Shown here: positions 1 through 8,698 of the stretch, piece after piece
Position numbering within the stretch: position 1 is the stretch's first letter
How the letters are laid out: the number at the start of each line of letters is the position of its first letter
Made by a program: the position numbers and the translations under genes
NCBI GenBank assembly: GCA_023957315.1
Contig: JAMLHE010000017.1
Location: 1-64,000, forward strand
Direction: 5' to 3'
Source: Candidatus Kapaibacterium sp.
GTDB lineage: Bacteria > Bacteroidota > Ignavibacteria > Kapaibacteriales > UBA2268
Length of the DNA stretch: 64,000 nucleotides
The notes under the pieces: model-generated
What the model was told of the DNA's origin: nothing
The model's input: the letters and a program-made list of their open reading frames with translations, nothing else
Database searches by the model: none

Positions 1-843
1 AGGGAATGTTGATTTGAATGGCAAAGCGAAGTCAATCAAATAATCTTCAATTTCGCCCTGATTATATCCGTACCAATGGTTTGGACCAACCCATGAATAG
101 AGGTATGCATAACCATTCCAGCAAGCATTTGCAGCTTGTCCGAAGTTAGAACCAATTACTGTAGGGTACCAATAACCAGTCATGATTCTCATACGAGTGA
201 CACCTGTTTTTTGGTCGTCAGGTATTGTTATTTGATAAGTTTCCCAATAATTTAGTTTGCAAGGACCATAAAATCTCCAATCATTTGTAGCACCGATTTT
301 TTTTGTTAAACCGCTTGCAATTCTGGTTGGATGATTAATCCATTCATTTGGGTCATCCCAGTCGCCATCAATGTTGAAATCAATAAAGACTCTATGGGTA
401 CGCCAAGCGTTTGCCCAAGAATAAATACAATAATCGGTTGTACCATAGCCATAGTAGTTCCAATCAACGCGATAAGCAATGTTATAAGTTTCACCGGGTT
501 GCATTTCGCCTTTTACTCCGGTATAAACATAACATCCTTCCCAATGTCCCCATACATATTGACCATCGGAAACACGATGTAATACTACTTCATCAGTATT
601 GCTATTTGATACCTTGACCTCTTTGATAGGCATAGTAAAGTAATACATATAGTTTGAACCCCACGATTGCGATTTTATGTAGCTGGGGTAGCACCACATG
701 TCGGGATTCCAATTTGCAGGAACTTGTGATGTATTCGGGATACAGTATGTTGTAGGCCCGTCATCATCCTGCGCCTGTGCCATGTTCAAAGCCGTGAACA
801 TTAAAGCGGCTATGAAAAACATGGTAAATAATTTCTTAAACAT
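1..843 (-). CDS. Secreted GEVED-domain protein, N-terminal part (cut by window edge)
   Basis: This open frame of 281 codons runs off the left edge, so only the N-terminus is visible. It begins MFKKLFTMFFIAALMFTALN, a signal peptide ending near AQAQ, and the start is fixed by a GGAG ribosome site just upstream. It contains the same GEVED-type region as the 1913-aa gene at 12478-18219 (FIDFNIDGDWDDPNEW, then GEIEDYLIDF), a module common in secreted Bacteroidota proteins. The two genes align base for base over most of this stretch, with only a 3-nt net length difference, so they are paralogs. By analogy it is probably a T9SS cargo, but its C-terminal sorting domain lies outside the window. Function beyond surface or secreted protein is unknown. 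Confidence 0.85.
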   Translation of the reverse strand, partial: MFKKLFTMFFIAALMFTALNMAQAQDDDGPTTYCIPNTSQVPANWNPDMWCYPSYIKSQSWGSNYMYYFTMPIKEVKVSNSNTDEVVLHRVSDGQYVWGHWEGCYVYTGVKGEMQPGETYNIAYRVDWNYYGYGTTDYCIYSWANAWRTHRVFIDFNIDGDWDDPNEWINHPTRIASGLTKKIGATNDWRFYGPCKLNYWETYQITIPDDQKTGVTRMRIMTGYWYPTVIGSNFGQAANACWNGYAYLYSWVGPNHWYGYNQGEIEDYLIDFALPFKSTFP

Positions 844-1248
844 AGGAAACTCCTTATATAAATAAACAAAAATAAATTTTTGAACCATTCTAATAGTTAT
901 AACAATATTTTTTGAAAAATGTTACAGTAAAATTAATAAATTTGTATAGAAAATATAATTTCTATAATTCGATGCAATATAAGAACAAATATAAATAAAA
1001 ATTTTTAGATTACAATAGTTTCTTATAAATTTTTATTCAGCCTGATATAATCTACTATAATGAATCATTCGTTCAGTTCTAAGCAATCGTCTTTCATTAA
1101 TAATTATTCATCAATATTCTTTATATTTTGTAATATGAATATATTTACATTATATATATTAATAAATTTTAATCATAATTACTTTGATTCAAGTCCAAAT
1201 TACACTATATTGGTACAATCATTTCGTTAGATTATTAAACTAATAACA
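844..1248. other. AT-rich intergenic region between divergent genes
   Basis: About 400 bases without a credible gene on either strand. It is very AT-rich and separates the leftward GEVED gene from the rightward DUF302 gene. Apart from the ribosome site next to 843 and the promoter-like element at 986-1015, I see no RNA gene, repeat or strong hairpin. Confidence 0.6.
986..1015 (-). promoter_or_regulatory. Predicted Bacteroidota-type promoter for the truncated GEVED gene
   Basis: On the minus strand TTG at 1013-1015 (ATTG with 1016) is followed after about 19-20 nt by TATATTTG (986-993), matching the -33/-7 pattern. It would give a leader of roughly 135 nt. Confidence 0.4.
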
Positions 1249-1260
1249 ATGGAAATTGAA

Positions 1261-1650
1261 ATGGAAAAGTACTATTTTTCGAAAATTCTCAATTGCTCAT
1301 TCGATGAAGCAATTGAAAAAGTGAAGCATGAGCTATCACAGTTTGGGTTTGGAGTTTTAATGGAAATTGATGTCCAAGATACATTGAAGAAAAAACTTGA
1401 TGTGGACTTCCGAAAGTACAGAATTCTGGGTGCCTGCCATCCACCATCGGCATATAAAGCATTTTTGGCAGAGGATAAGATTGGTACGATGCTACCGTGC
1501 AACATTGTAGTTCAAGAATTGGAATCCGACAAAATCGAGGTTGCCGCAATAGACCCAATTGCATCAATGATGGCAGTAGAAAATGAAAAGCTCGGAGAAG
1601 TAGCTAAAAGTGTAGCTAACGATTTGAAAGAAATTATTGGAAGACTATAA
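1261..1650 (+). CDS. DUF302 domain protein
   Basis: A protein of about 129 aa that is one DUF302 domain from end to end. The recognisable core is LGACHPPSAYKAF followed by a LPCNIVVQE stretch and a DP motif, the family hallmark. There is no signal peptide or membrane segment, so it should be cytoplasmic. DUF302 proteins have a compact fold and no settled biochemical role; some occur near heavy-metal or redox genes, but nothing here supports such a role. An in-frame ATG four codons upstream (1249) is an alternative start; neither has a strong ribosome site. The gene ends just before a bidirectional terminator and stands alone. Confidence 0.8.
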   Translation: MEKYYFSKILNCSFDEAIEKVKHELSQFGFGVLMEIDVQDTLKKKLDVDFRKYRILGACHPPSAYKAFLAEDKIGTMLPCNIVVQELESDKIEVAAIDPIASMMAVENEKLGEVAKSVANDLKEIIGRL

Positions 1651-1663
1651 TGCCGGATGTAAC

Positions 1664-1693
1664 AAAAAAAAGGGGCAATTGCCCCTTTTTTTA
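1664..1693. terminator. Bidirectional rho-independent terminator
   Basis: GGGGCAATTGCCCC at 1672-1685 is a perfect palindrome with an A-run on its left and a T-run on its right. It can end both the rightward DUF302 gene and the leftward rpsF-rplI operon. Confidence 0.85.
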
Positions 1694-1730
1694 TACATTA
1701 TATATACAGATGATGTATAATCGTAAATGT

Positions 1731-2180
1731 TTATTCTTCCTCGCTGATTACCCAAACTTTGATAGTCGCGATAACTTCGGGATGAAGTTTGACTTTGGCA
1801 TCGAAAACACCAAGAGTTTTGATAGCATCTTCGATTATGATAACCCTACGGTCTATTTCATGTCCGAGTAAGCTTAGTTCTTGTGCAATCATAGCCGGAG
1901 TAACAGAACCGTACAATTTGCCTTCTTCACCGACTTTCATAGCGATACTAACTTGAACGTCAGAAATTTGGTTAGCCAATTTTTCGGCAATTACTTTTTC
2001 GTGTTCGAGCTTTTTGGCGCGTTGTTTTTTCTCAACTTCTAACCTTTTGACAGCTGAATCAGTTGCGAAATATGCAAAGCTGCGAGGAATCAGATAATTA
2101 CGAGCATAGCCGTCCTTGACGCTAACAATTTCGCCCATTTTGCCCAAATTATAGATGTCTTGTCTTAATATTATTCTCAT
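1731..2180 (-). CDS. rplI: 50S ribosomal protein bL9
   Basis: A 149-aa protein of normal bL9 length. It begins MRIILRQDIYNLGKMGEIVS and carries the family signature GKMGEIVSVKDGYARNYL at residues 13-30, the N-terminal RNA-binding part. A long charged helix follows (about residues 45-75), then the C-terminal domain. bL9 binds 23S rRNA at the base of the L1 stalk and helps keep the reading frame. It lies 26 nt downstream of rpsF on the same strand and is surely cotranscribed with it. The usual operon neighbours rpsR and ssb are not present. Confidence 0.97.
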   Translation of the reverse strand: MRIILRQDIYNLGKMGEIVSVKDGYARNYLIPRSFAYFATDSAVKRLEVEKKQRAKKLEHEKVIAEKLANQISDVQVSIAMKVGEEGKLYGSVTPAMIAQELSLLGHEIDRRVIIIEDAIKTLGVFDAKVKLHPEVIATIKVWVISEEE

Positions 2181-2206
2181 TTTATATAGCCTTCGTTTAT
2201 TTTTTC

Positions 2207-2686
2207 TTACTCTTGTTCGGTGACTTTTTCAACTGCAGGTGCAGCAGGTGCGTCAGCTTGCTTGTTGTACCTTCCTCTTCCTCTTTCATTAGGAGTGGTT
2301 ACAGTTTCTTCTTTGATTGGTTCTTCCGGGCTTTCGAGCACGATAGCTTTGCCACTAACTAAAGCACGTTGTCTGCGGAATTCACGCAACTTTTCGGGCA
2401 ATAGCAAGGTTAGATGGCGTAGAACTGTATCTTCGAGCACGAGAAAACGTTCAAAGATAGGTACATTCGTAGGAATCGAGCTGAATACCACATGAATATA
2501 TAAGCCGTTGTACTTCTTGTTAATTGGGTAGGCAAGACGCTTGCGTCCCCACTTATTAACTTCGAGTACCTCACCGCCATGGTTTTCGATATAGCCGGAG
2601 ATTTTGCTGACTACTGTATCGAGGTCAGCGTCTTCTAAAGCGGCATTTAATATGATTGTAGATTCGTAAATACGGCGCAAATTCAT
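2207..2686 (-). CDS. rpsF: 30S ribosomal protein bS6
   Basis: A 159-aa bS6. The first 100 or so residues form the ferredoxin-like bS6 domain (YESTIILNAAL, then NKWGRKRLAYPINKKYNGLY). A tail of about 55 residues rich in Glu, Pro and Arg follows, longer than in the classical protein. bS6 pairs with bS18 in the 30S platform. It heads a two-gene operon with rplI. A very good promoter match lies at 2751-2781, about 65-95 nt upstream. In most bacteria rpsR sits directly between rpsF and rplI; here the space is only 26 nt, so bS18 must be encoded elsewhere. Confidence 0.96.
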   Translation of the reverse strand: MNLRRIYESTIILNAALEDADLDTVVSKISGYIENHGGEVLEVNKWGRKRLAYPINKKYNGLYIHVVFSSIPTNVPIFERFLVLEDTVLRHLTLLLPEKLREFRRQRALVSGKAIVLESPEEPIKEETVTTPNERGRGRYNKQADAPAAPAVEKVTEQE

Positions 2687-2750
2687 TAAAATACTCCTAC
2701 TATAAACAATTTTTTTTCATAATTTTCTATGTAGTTATAACATAGAATGT

Positions 2751-2781
2751 CAAAAGTATCATTTTTTATCGAATTGACAAA
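2751..2781 (-). promoter_or_regulatory. Predicted Bacteroidota-type promoter for rpsF-rplI
   Basis: Read on the minus strand, TTTG (2778-2781), 19 nt, then TACTTTTG (2751-2758). Both boxes and the spacing fit the Bacteroidota -33/-7 consensus, and the site lies directly upstream of a ribosomal protein operon. Confidence 0.65.
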
Positions 2782-2934
2782 ATCAAATTGAAAATATTTT
2801 TGATTTTTTTGCAAATTTATGATAATTTTTTTGTTTACTTATGTAGTAATTTCATATTTATACTTATCTTTGTATTCTATTTTAAGTAAATTTTTAGAAT
2901 TCAAGCGTTTTTCGTAAATTTTTAGGTGCCGAGA

Positions 2935-4458
2935 ATGACTTCTGAGGAAATCACAAACAAAGTTGATGAAACTAATCAACAAATTACTGATGTAATAAAC
3001 AAACCCGAAACCACAATTGTGGCAGAGGATAATGAATCCAAATCAGATGATGTAAAAACAGAAGTAGTTGCAGAGCCAACTACTGAATCTGAAGAAACCC
3101 CAACTGAACCGGTTGAAACAGCTACCGATAAAGTTCCGGAGCCTTCTGTTGTTGATGAGTCAACTCAACCTCCTGATATCAAAGTCTCCGACGACCACGC
3201 CAAAGAGAAAGAGAACGAAGAACAATTCAATGCTGTCTTTGAAAAGTTGAAAGCTATCAAAGAAAGTAATTCTACTATTACAGTCAATGTGGCAGAAAGA
3301 ATTCGTGGCGGTCTGAGGGTATTCCATCAAGACGTACCCATGTTTTTACCTGCTTCGCAAATTTCGTCTAAACGCAGCCCGAGCGAAGATGAGTTAAAAG
3401 AATTCATAGGCAAAGATATCGACGTTCATGTCCACGAATTGCAAGAAGACACCACCAAAAGAAAGACAGTAATAGTCAGTAGGAAGCAATTATTAGAAAG
3501 TGATTTCTGGGAAAATCTAAAAGTTGGGCAAACTGTCGAAGGTCCTGTATCTTCAATAGCATCATTTGGTATATTTATTGACCTTGGCGGATACGAAGGC
3601 TTGATACATGTTTCGAGATTATCTCAATCACATGTAGAAAATCCTAAGACATATGCCAAAAAAGGTGATGTACTTAAAGCAAAAGTTGTTGCTTTTGATG
3701 AAGAAAAGAAGCGGATTTCGCTCAGTACAAAGGAATTGGAAGATTCTCCATGGATTGATATCAATTCTAAATTAGCGGTGAATGCCAAAGTAAAAGGTAT
3801 AGTAAGACGTTTGACAGATTTTGGTGCTTATGTTGAAATCATGAAAGGAATTGACGGGCTTTTGCGTACAAATGAAATTAGTTGGACAAAAAGAGTCGCT
3901 AATCCTGCCGATGCATTAAATATTGGTGACGAAATCGAAGTTCTCATTTTGCAAATTAATGAAGAAAAACGTGCTTTGACTCTCAGTTTGAAACGTTTGT
4001 CCGAAAATCCTTGGACAGCTTATGCGGAAAAATATACTACCGACTCTATTCACAACAGTAGTGTCAAAGAAATCGTCAATCACGGAATGGTAGTCAATAT
4101 AAATAATGAAATTGACGGGTTTATGCCGCGTAGCCGAATGAAAGGCTATCTTAAAGGAAACAAAATTCCGTTTAATGTGGGTGACCCATTTGAAATTAAA
4201 GTTCTCAGCCTTGATACTTCGAAAGAATCATTGATTGTTACTCCTGCTGTGGAAATAACGGTAGAGGAAACTACAGAAAGAACCGATAGATCTGAAAGAC
4301 CACCTCGTAAAAAGTCTGACAGAGACGATAGGAAACCAAGAAGAAGCCGCGAAGAAGATAAATATAAAGAAATGCCAAGCAACGACGGTGCATTTTCATT
4401 CGGCGATATGCTATCTGACGAAAACAAAAAGTTGCTTTTCAACAAAATTGATAAATAA
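2935..4458 (+). CDS. rpsA: 30S ribosomal protein S1 (four S1 domains)
   Basis: A 507-aa protein with an acidic, low-complexity N-terminus of about 90 residues rich in Glu, Thr and Pro. Four S1 RNA-binding domains follow, at about residues 95-165, 180-250, 268-335 and 355-425. The second and third are the most canonical (VEGPVSSIASFGIFIDLGG and VKGIVRRLTDFGAYVEI). The C-terminus is highly charged (RRSREEDK). S1 brings mRNA to the 30S subunit; four-domain forms occur outside Proteobacteria, which usually have six. I chose ATG 2935; an in-frame GTG three codons upstream (2926) is possible. TATCTTTG at 2865-2872 may be its -7 box. A strong terminator follows. Confidence 0.88.
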   Translation: MTSEEITNKVDETNQQITDVINKPETTIVAEDNESKSDDVKTEVVAEPTTESEETPTEPVETATDKVPEPSVVDESTQPPDIKVSDDHAKEKENEEQFNAVFEKLKAIKESNSTITVNVAERIRGGLRVFHQDVPMFLPASQISSKRSPSEDELKEFIGKDIDVHVHELQEDTTKRKTVIVSRKQLLESDFWENLKVGQTVEGPVSSIASFGIFIDLGGYEGLIHVSRLSQSHVENPKTYAKKGDVLKAKVVAFDEEKKRISLSTKELEDSPWIDINSKLAVNAKVKGIVRRLTDFGAYVEIMKGIDGLLRTNEISWTKRVANPADALNIGDEIEVLILQINEEKRALTLSLKRLSENPWTAYAEKYTTDSIHNSSVKEIVNHGMVVNINNEIDGFMPRSRMKGYLKGNKIPFNVGDPFEIKVLSLDTSKESLIVTPAVEITVEETTERTDRSERPPRKKSDRDDRKPRRSREEDKYKEMPSNDGAFSFGDMLSDENKKLLFNKIDK

Positions 4459-4480
4459 TTTATAATATTTGTAATATTAG

Positions 4481-4518
4481 ACCGATATTGATTAATAAGC
4501 AATATCGGTTTTTTTTAT
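4481..4518 (+). terminator. Rho-independent terminator after the S1 gene
   Basis: ACCGATATTG (4481-4490) pairs with CAATATCGGT (4500-4509) across a short loop and is followed by a run of eight T. Confidence 0.9.
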
Positions 4519-4578
4519 CTTTGTATATGTTATTGCGAACATTTTTAAAAACGTTTTTCCGATGAAAATGAGGTTGTT

Positions 4579-5331
4579 TTGTTTAAAATTTTAATATTCG
4601 TTATTTTGATATTTTTACTGTCAGCGTATATAGCAAATTCGCAAAGCAGTAGTGATGAAAAAAAACCTGAAACAATCCTGAAGATTCAGCCGCCGAAATC
4701 TCCTTTGGAGACGATGCAAGAAGGCGACAGCAAAGATGAAAATCAAAAACTGCCAACATCAAAGGATAGCTTCTCGCCTGAGCAAGATAGTGCTTTTTTT
4801 GCGGCAATGAGACTATCACTACCAATTCGGACTTTGCTCAACCAAAATTTGAAATATTCCGACGATTTGTGGAATTTTGAGAGAAGTGTTTCGCAAGGAA
4901 CTCCATGGCAAATTGCTATCGAAAATTTACGCAGCATTCCTCCTGAATTTTACAGAGCAGACCCGGTCGAAATGGTTAACAGGCAATATGCCATCGAGCA
5001 ATCAATGCATGTACCATTCATAAATAACCATTTAAGAACCGGTTCGAAGTTTACCTTTGAATCCATTGGGAAGTTTTTCGGTCTGATTGAAGATACTTCT
5101 ACAGAAATCAAGTACAATTTAGACTTTTCTACTAATGTGGAAGTTGTGATTTATTCAATCAGTTCAGTTGTCGTAGCAACATTATATAATGGCAATCAGA
5201 TGCCCGGTTCGTACAAACTGACTTGGAATGGAAGGGATGAATTTGGCAAACTGATGCCACCGGGAGATTATATTGCCGAAGTGCGAATCGGAAATGAAAG
5301 ATACATAAGGAAAAGAATCATAATTCGCTAA
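4579..5331 (+). CDS. Secreted protein with C-terminal FlgD-like Ig domain
   Basis: A 250-aa protein with a signal peptide (hydrophobic segment to about residue 21, ending IANSQS) and a Pro/Lys/Glu-rich linker to about residue 70. The last 65 residues resemble the FlgD Ig-like fold that is frequent in T9SS cargo and FCB surface proteins: YNGNQMPGSYKLTWNGRDE, then PPGDYIAEV. The middle third is not recognised. The start is TTG at 4579: no in-frame ATG is near, and GAGG lies five bases upstream. TATCTTTG at 4516-4523 could be its -7 box. It converges with the leftward outer-membrane gene that ends at 5332. Exact role unknown. Confidence 0.7.
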   Translation: MFKILIFVILIFLLSAYIANSQSSSDEKKPETILKIQPPKSPLETMQEGDSKDENQKLPTSKDSFSPEQDSAFFAAMRLSLPIRTLLNQNLKYSDDLWNFERSVSQGTPWQIAIENLRSIPPEFYRADPVEMVNRQYAIEQSMHVPFINNHLRTGSKFTFESIGKFFGLIEDTSTEIKYNLDFSTNVEVVIYSISSVVVATLYNGNQMPGSYKLTWNGRDEFGKLMPPGDYIAEVRIGNERYIRKRIIIR

Positions 5332-5979
5332 TCAAAATCCACCGAATTTAATCGTCATAGTCGCAGTCAGACCGTTCAAATCGCTCCCTTGCAGATGGAC
5401 AGTTTTGCCCTCGCTTTCGAGATTTTTGGGCTTGTAATCAAGTCCGGGGATAAATCTATAACCAACTCCAATAATCAACCTGTAAAAAGGTTTAAAATAC
5501 ATATTAAGATTTAATTGGGGTTCAACAATGAAAAAACCTTTTTTTTCGAGTTTATACTCCGGATTGTAAGAATGTACTTCGTTATCAACTGTAACTGTTG
5601 CAATCGTTGGTCTGAAATTCATATTTCCGTATCCGGCAGAAATGGTAAGCGATGGGAAGTATTCCTTCTCCGGTGAAAGAATCGCGTAATCAAATTCCAA
5701 AGCGATATAGTTCATTGCTAAGACCGGAAATTTATCAATTTGGCTATCAATGACATCGGAGCTATAAGAATTGAAGCTAATAGCATTTACCGATATGCCC
5801 GTATAAATTCTCGGTGAAAAATTTAAGCCCAAATTGCTGCCACCAATAACAGAGAAATTATTTGCTAATAATGTCGGCTTAAAGATGATTCCAAAATTCA
5901 CATGTGGGTATGCAAAAGATGTCACCGGCAGAATACAAGTGGCAATTAGAGCAAATAATATGCTTTTGATAATTTTCAA
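5332..5979 (-). CDS. Predicted outer-membrane beta-barrel protein
   Basis: About 215 aa with a signal peptide (KIIKSILFALIATCILPVT, ending SFAYP), then alternating hydrophobic strands typical of an 8- to 10-strand outer-membrane barrel, ending in GGF with a terminal aromatic residue. No specific family was recognised. The open frame continues about 170 nt further upstream, inside the preceding gene, but that extension is out of phase with it and would bury the signal peptide. I therefore place the start at TTG 5979, which overlaps the upstream gene's TGA (TTGA) and has GGTAG upstream, implying translational coupling. The upstream gene encodes a similar protein, so the two may form a pair. Confidence 0.65.
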   Translation of the reverse strand: MKIIKSILFALIATCILPVTSFAYPHVNFGIIFKPTLLANNFSVIGGSNLGLNFSPRIYTGISVNAISFNSYSSDVIDSQIDKFPVLAMNYIALEFDYAILSPEKEYFPSLTISAGYGNMNFRPTIATVTVDNEVHSYNPEYKLEKKGFFIVEPQLNLNMYFKPFYRLIIGVGYRFIPGLDYKPKNLESEGKTVHLQGSDLNGLTATMTIKFGGF

Positions 5980-6599
5980 AATGCTACCAATATGAAATTT
6001 AAACGATAAACCACACTGCTCAAGTCTTGTTTTGAGAAATCCCCAATATCGGGTCCTGTACTCATTCTCCAACCTACTGAGCCACCAAGTGAAATTTTGT
6101 GGGTAATAGGAATTTCCAATCCAAGTGCTGTTTCGCCAATCAAAAACCACTGAACATTGAGATTGCCAGCAACATCAATGTTTCTGCTATAGCCATAAGA
6201 TGCGTATGCCAATCCGCCTGAAACTGATATATACGGATAAAAGCCTTCAATCAAATTCAAATAAAATGTGGGGCTTAAACTTACGTATGACAATCGCAGA
6301 TGCTCCGATTTTTCACCATCAACCACATAAATATTGGTTGACAATAAGGAATACCATTCCATAGCAAGTTTAACATTCCGATTGAAATATACTCCCAAAT
6401 CGAATCCTAATTCTATACCATATTCAGATTTCATGGGGGAGGCTTTGCCACCTAATGCTACCGCAAATCTGGGAGCATTGGGGTCCTTTTGCTGCTCTTG
6501 AGATTCGTTATCTTCCCATTTCCCGCCGGGCAACAGTTGAGCATTGGCGGCTATCGCAAATAGGAAAAACAATACAATATAAAGTGAGTTACGTAACAT
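5976..6599 (-). CDS. Predicted outer-membrane beta-barrel protein
   Basis: A 207-aa protein with a clear signal peptide (MLRNSLYIVLFFLFAIAANA, then QLLPGGKW). The mature part has a Gln/Glu-rich stretch and amphipathic strands of a small outer-membrane barrel, ending in Phe. The C-terminal half (GLEIPITHKISLGGSVGWR) resembles OmpW/OmpA-type porin barrels in pattern only. ATG 6599 was preferred over an in-frame TTG seven codons upstream because it starts exactly at the signal peptide. Its stop overlaps the start of the next barrel gene, so the two are probably one operon. A promoter match lies at 6628-6658. Confidence 0.7.
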   Translation of the reverse strand: MLRNSLYIVLFFLFAIAANAQLLPGGKWEDNESQEQQKDPNAPRFAVALGGKASPMKSEYGIELGFDLGVYFNRNVKLAMEWYSLLSTNIYVVDGEKSEHLRLSYVSLSPTFYLNLIEGFYPYISVSGGLAYASYGYSRNIDVAGNLNVQWFLIGETALGLEIPITHKISLGGSVGWRMSTGPDIGDFSKQDLSSVVYRLNFILVAF

Positions 6600-6627
6600 G
6601 AATCTTCTGATAATGAACAATACAACA

Positions 6628-6658
6628 CAAACTTATATTATTACGAACAAATCAGCAA
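6628..6658 (-). promoter_or_regulatory. Predicted Bacteroidota-type promoter for the barrel pair
   Basis: On the minus strand TTG (6656-6658), 20 nt, then TAAGTTTG (6628-6635), placing transcription start just upstream of the ATG at 6599. Confidence 0.4.
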
Positions 6659-6709
6659 TCTAACTTACGAATAATATATATTTTCATCTTTCGGTAGCTG
6701 ACGCTCGAT

Positions 6710-8698
6710 TTACTCATCAATCCGAACAATGACTGTACGGCTCAAAATTCTGCCGTATGGTGTATCGGTAGAAAATGTAATGGGTGAATCGTAATCTACA
6801 GTAAGTTGTTGGGGCTTGACTCCTATCAGCCTGACGGCGCTTTCGCCGCGTTTACGAGCTAAAACGTTGTTATATTCCGGAGTTCCCAAATCATCAGTCA
6901 GCGGATACAATGTGATTGATTTCCCTTCGGCTATCTTGGATTTGATATACTTCAGAGCTGTATTATCAATTGCAAAAAAGTCCGATTTGTCGAATTCGGA
7001 ATAAGCCAAAACGAAATAGCTGAATTGGGAAAGTTGCGATGAAGCATTGATATAAATATTATTCGCAGTTTCTTCGTGCTTCAGATACAATTGTATTTTA
7101 GTTTCTGCTGTTTGTTTTTCTTCATTTTCTATTTTGGCTGTCGCAGTTAAAGTTTTCAATCGTGATGACTCGTTGACGAAAATTGAAGAATTCAGCAATA
7201 GCTCGTTTTGACCGTTTTTCAGTTTGGTCGGATTAGCACCTTCAATACTCGAAGACCCCTCGAAATAAGTAATTTCTGATTCTGATTCGACAAAAGTTTG
7301 CAAAAAGACGACTTTGTTGGTATTGTGGAGTAATTGCATCGATTCGATATTGTGTTGAATAAGACTTTCGACACCGTCAATCTCGAAAATCACTTTGCGA
7401 GTTTCGTCAATTAACTCGGTATAATTGAAGTCATTGCCCTTAAGAATTTCATTCTTGAGTATAATCCTTTCCGATGCGATTCCTTTGGCAATGAGTTGAG
7501 ATTTGATGCTTTCCCCGCGTAAGGCAATAATATCCGCTTCATCATCACCGCTGATAGATTTAATAGTCAATATTTTGCCGGGTTCAGCTTTCAGTTGTTC
7601 TGACAAAATATCAGCATACTTAACAGCGAAATCATTTTGCGAAAGAATATTGAAAAAAGCTCTTTCGTCCGATTCCGGTACAGATTGCATTTGAATGCTT
7701 CTTTCATTCGGCTTAGTAGCACCCTTTTCAAAAAAGAGCACAGGCAGATAATTCAAATAATAGATGTAATTATCCCTTTTGATAAATGCTGTGAGTGTAT
7801 CGCCTGAGCTAATCTCACGCCCTTCGTATAGTCCACGTATCGCAATGACAGGAGCTTCCGGTGCTTTTGGAGCAATAGGCATCTTAGGTTCATCAGCAGG
7901 AATTACAACCGGACGTGGTAATTCGGGTTTCGCAATATTATAACGGAAAGTGACGCCGGCTCGTAAAGTGGAAATCTTCCAATCGTAATCTGAAATTACA
8001 TTAGTCAGGCCATATGTATATTGTAAATCTGCAAGAACGTCAAGATTGCCCAAGTTCGCTACTTTATACGATGTGCCGAGAGCTAATCCCAGATAAAGAG
8101 GGTTCGCATCGGGCAAATCACCGGAAAATTCTTGGCGGATAGGTAAGCCGTTCTCGAAATTAATTCCTTTAGGACTTGCGATTTCTTCCCTTTGATTAAA
8201 ACTTTTCCCCAACACAATGCCAAATACAAAACCAATACGGAACTCGAGTGGGATAAAATCCTGTTTGGAAATCTGGAAAAAATGTTCCGTCAGAATTGAA
8301 GAATAAGCGACGTCGAGTTTATGGTCAACCCAAACATTTTCGTAAGTATCTAAATGAAGCAGATTGCCAATATTTTCTTCAACATTATAATTTCCCGATA
8401 AATTAGCATAATTCAATCTCAAGACATATTTTGATGTGTATGATTCAATCAATTTGTCGAATCTATATTCTCCTCCGACGTACAAACTATAACCAAAATT
8501 CGTTGCACTTTCAAATTTGGTGCAACAATTCGGGATGCCCGGCAATTGTGCAAAATCAGATGAATGCGAGTTCAATCCCGCTCCAAATCCGCCAAAAATA
8601 GAATAATTTGTATATTGGGTTTGCGACAATGTATTGTTATTTGTTACTATAACAAGTGTTAATATTATAATCAAGAGCAATCTGATTCTGTATGTCAT
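6710..8698 (-). CDS. Outer-membrane protein with OmpA-like domains
   Basis: A 662-aa protein with an N-terminal signal peptide (LLLIIILTLVIVTNNNTLSQ) and about 230 residues of beta-barrel-like sequence. A Pro-rich linker follows (PAKPELPRPVVIPADEPKMP region). Two weak OmpA-like modules come next: YADILSEQLKAEPGKILTIK with ALRGESIKSQLIAKGI near residues 370-410, and VLARKRGESAVRLIGVKPQQ near the C-terminus, followed by LSRTVIVRIDE. OmpA-like domains bind peptidoglycan; the two here are degenerate, so binding is uncertain. Its start overlaps the stop of the upstream 1202-aa T9SS cargo gene by four bases (ATGA), implying coupled translation and a joint role at the cell surface. No named ortholog recognised. 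Confidence 0.7.
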   Translation of the reverse strand: MTYRIRLLLIIILTLVIVTNNNTLSQTQYTNYSIFGGFGAGLNSHSSDFAQLPGIPNCCTKFESATNFGYSLYVGGEYRFDKLIESYTSKYVLRLNYANLSGNYNVEENIGNLLHLDTYENVWVDHKLDVAYSSILTEHFFQISKQDFIPLEFRIGFVFGIVLGKSFNQREEIASPKGINFENGLPIRQEFSGDLPDANPLYLGLALGTSYKVANLGNLDVLADLQYTYGLTNVISDYDWKISTLRAGVTFRYNIAKPELPRPVVIPADEPKMPIAPKAPEAPVIAIRGLYEGREISSGDTLTAFIKRDNYIYYLNYLPVLFFEKGATKPNERSIQMQSVPESDERAFFNILSQNDFAVKYADILSEQLKAEPGKILTIKSISGDDEADIIALRGESIKSQLIAKGIASERIILKNEILKGNDFNYTELIDETRKVIFEIDGVESLIQHNIESMQLLHNTNKVVFLQTFVESESEITYFEGSSSIEGANPTKLKNGQNELLLNSSIFVNESSRLKTLTATAKIENEEKQTAETKIQLYLKHEETANNIYINASSQLSQFSYFVLAYSEFDKSDFFAIDNTALKYIKSKIAEGKSITLYPLTDDLGTPEYNNVLARKRGESAVRLIGVKPQQLTVDYDSPITFSTDTPYGRILSRTVIVRIDE

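Noticed and set aside
844..1248. tRNA or small RNA in the left intergenic region
   Set aside because: Too AT-rich, with no cloverleaf or CCA-type 3' end and no stable hairpin seen.
1650..1871. 73-codon plus-strand open frame after the DUF302 gene
   Set aside because: It runs through the terminator and antisense to rplI; no family or ribosome site.
5980..6150. N-terminal extension of the downstream barrel gene (start at 6150)
   Set aside because: It lies inside the upstream barrel gene in another frame and would place about 57 residues before a clear signal peptide.
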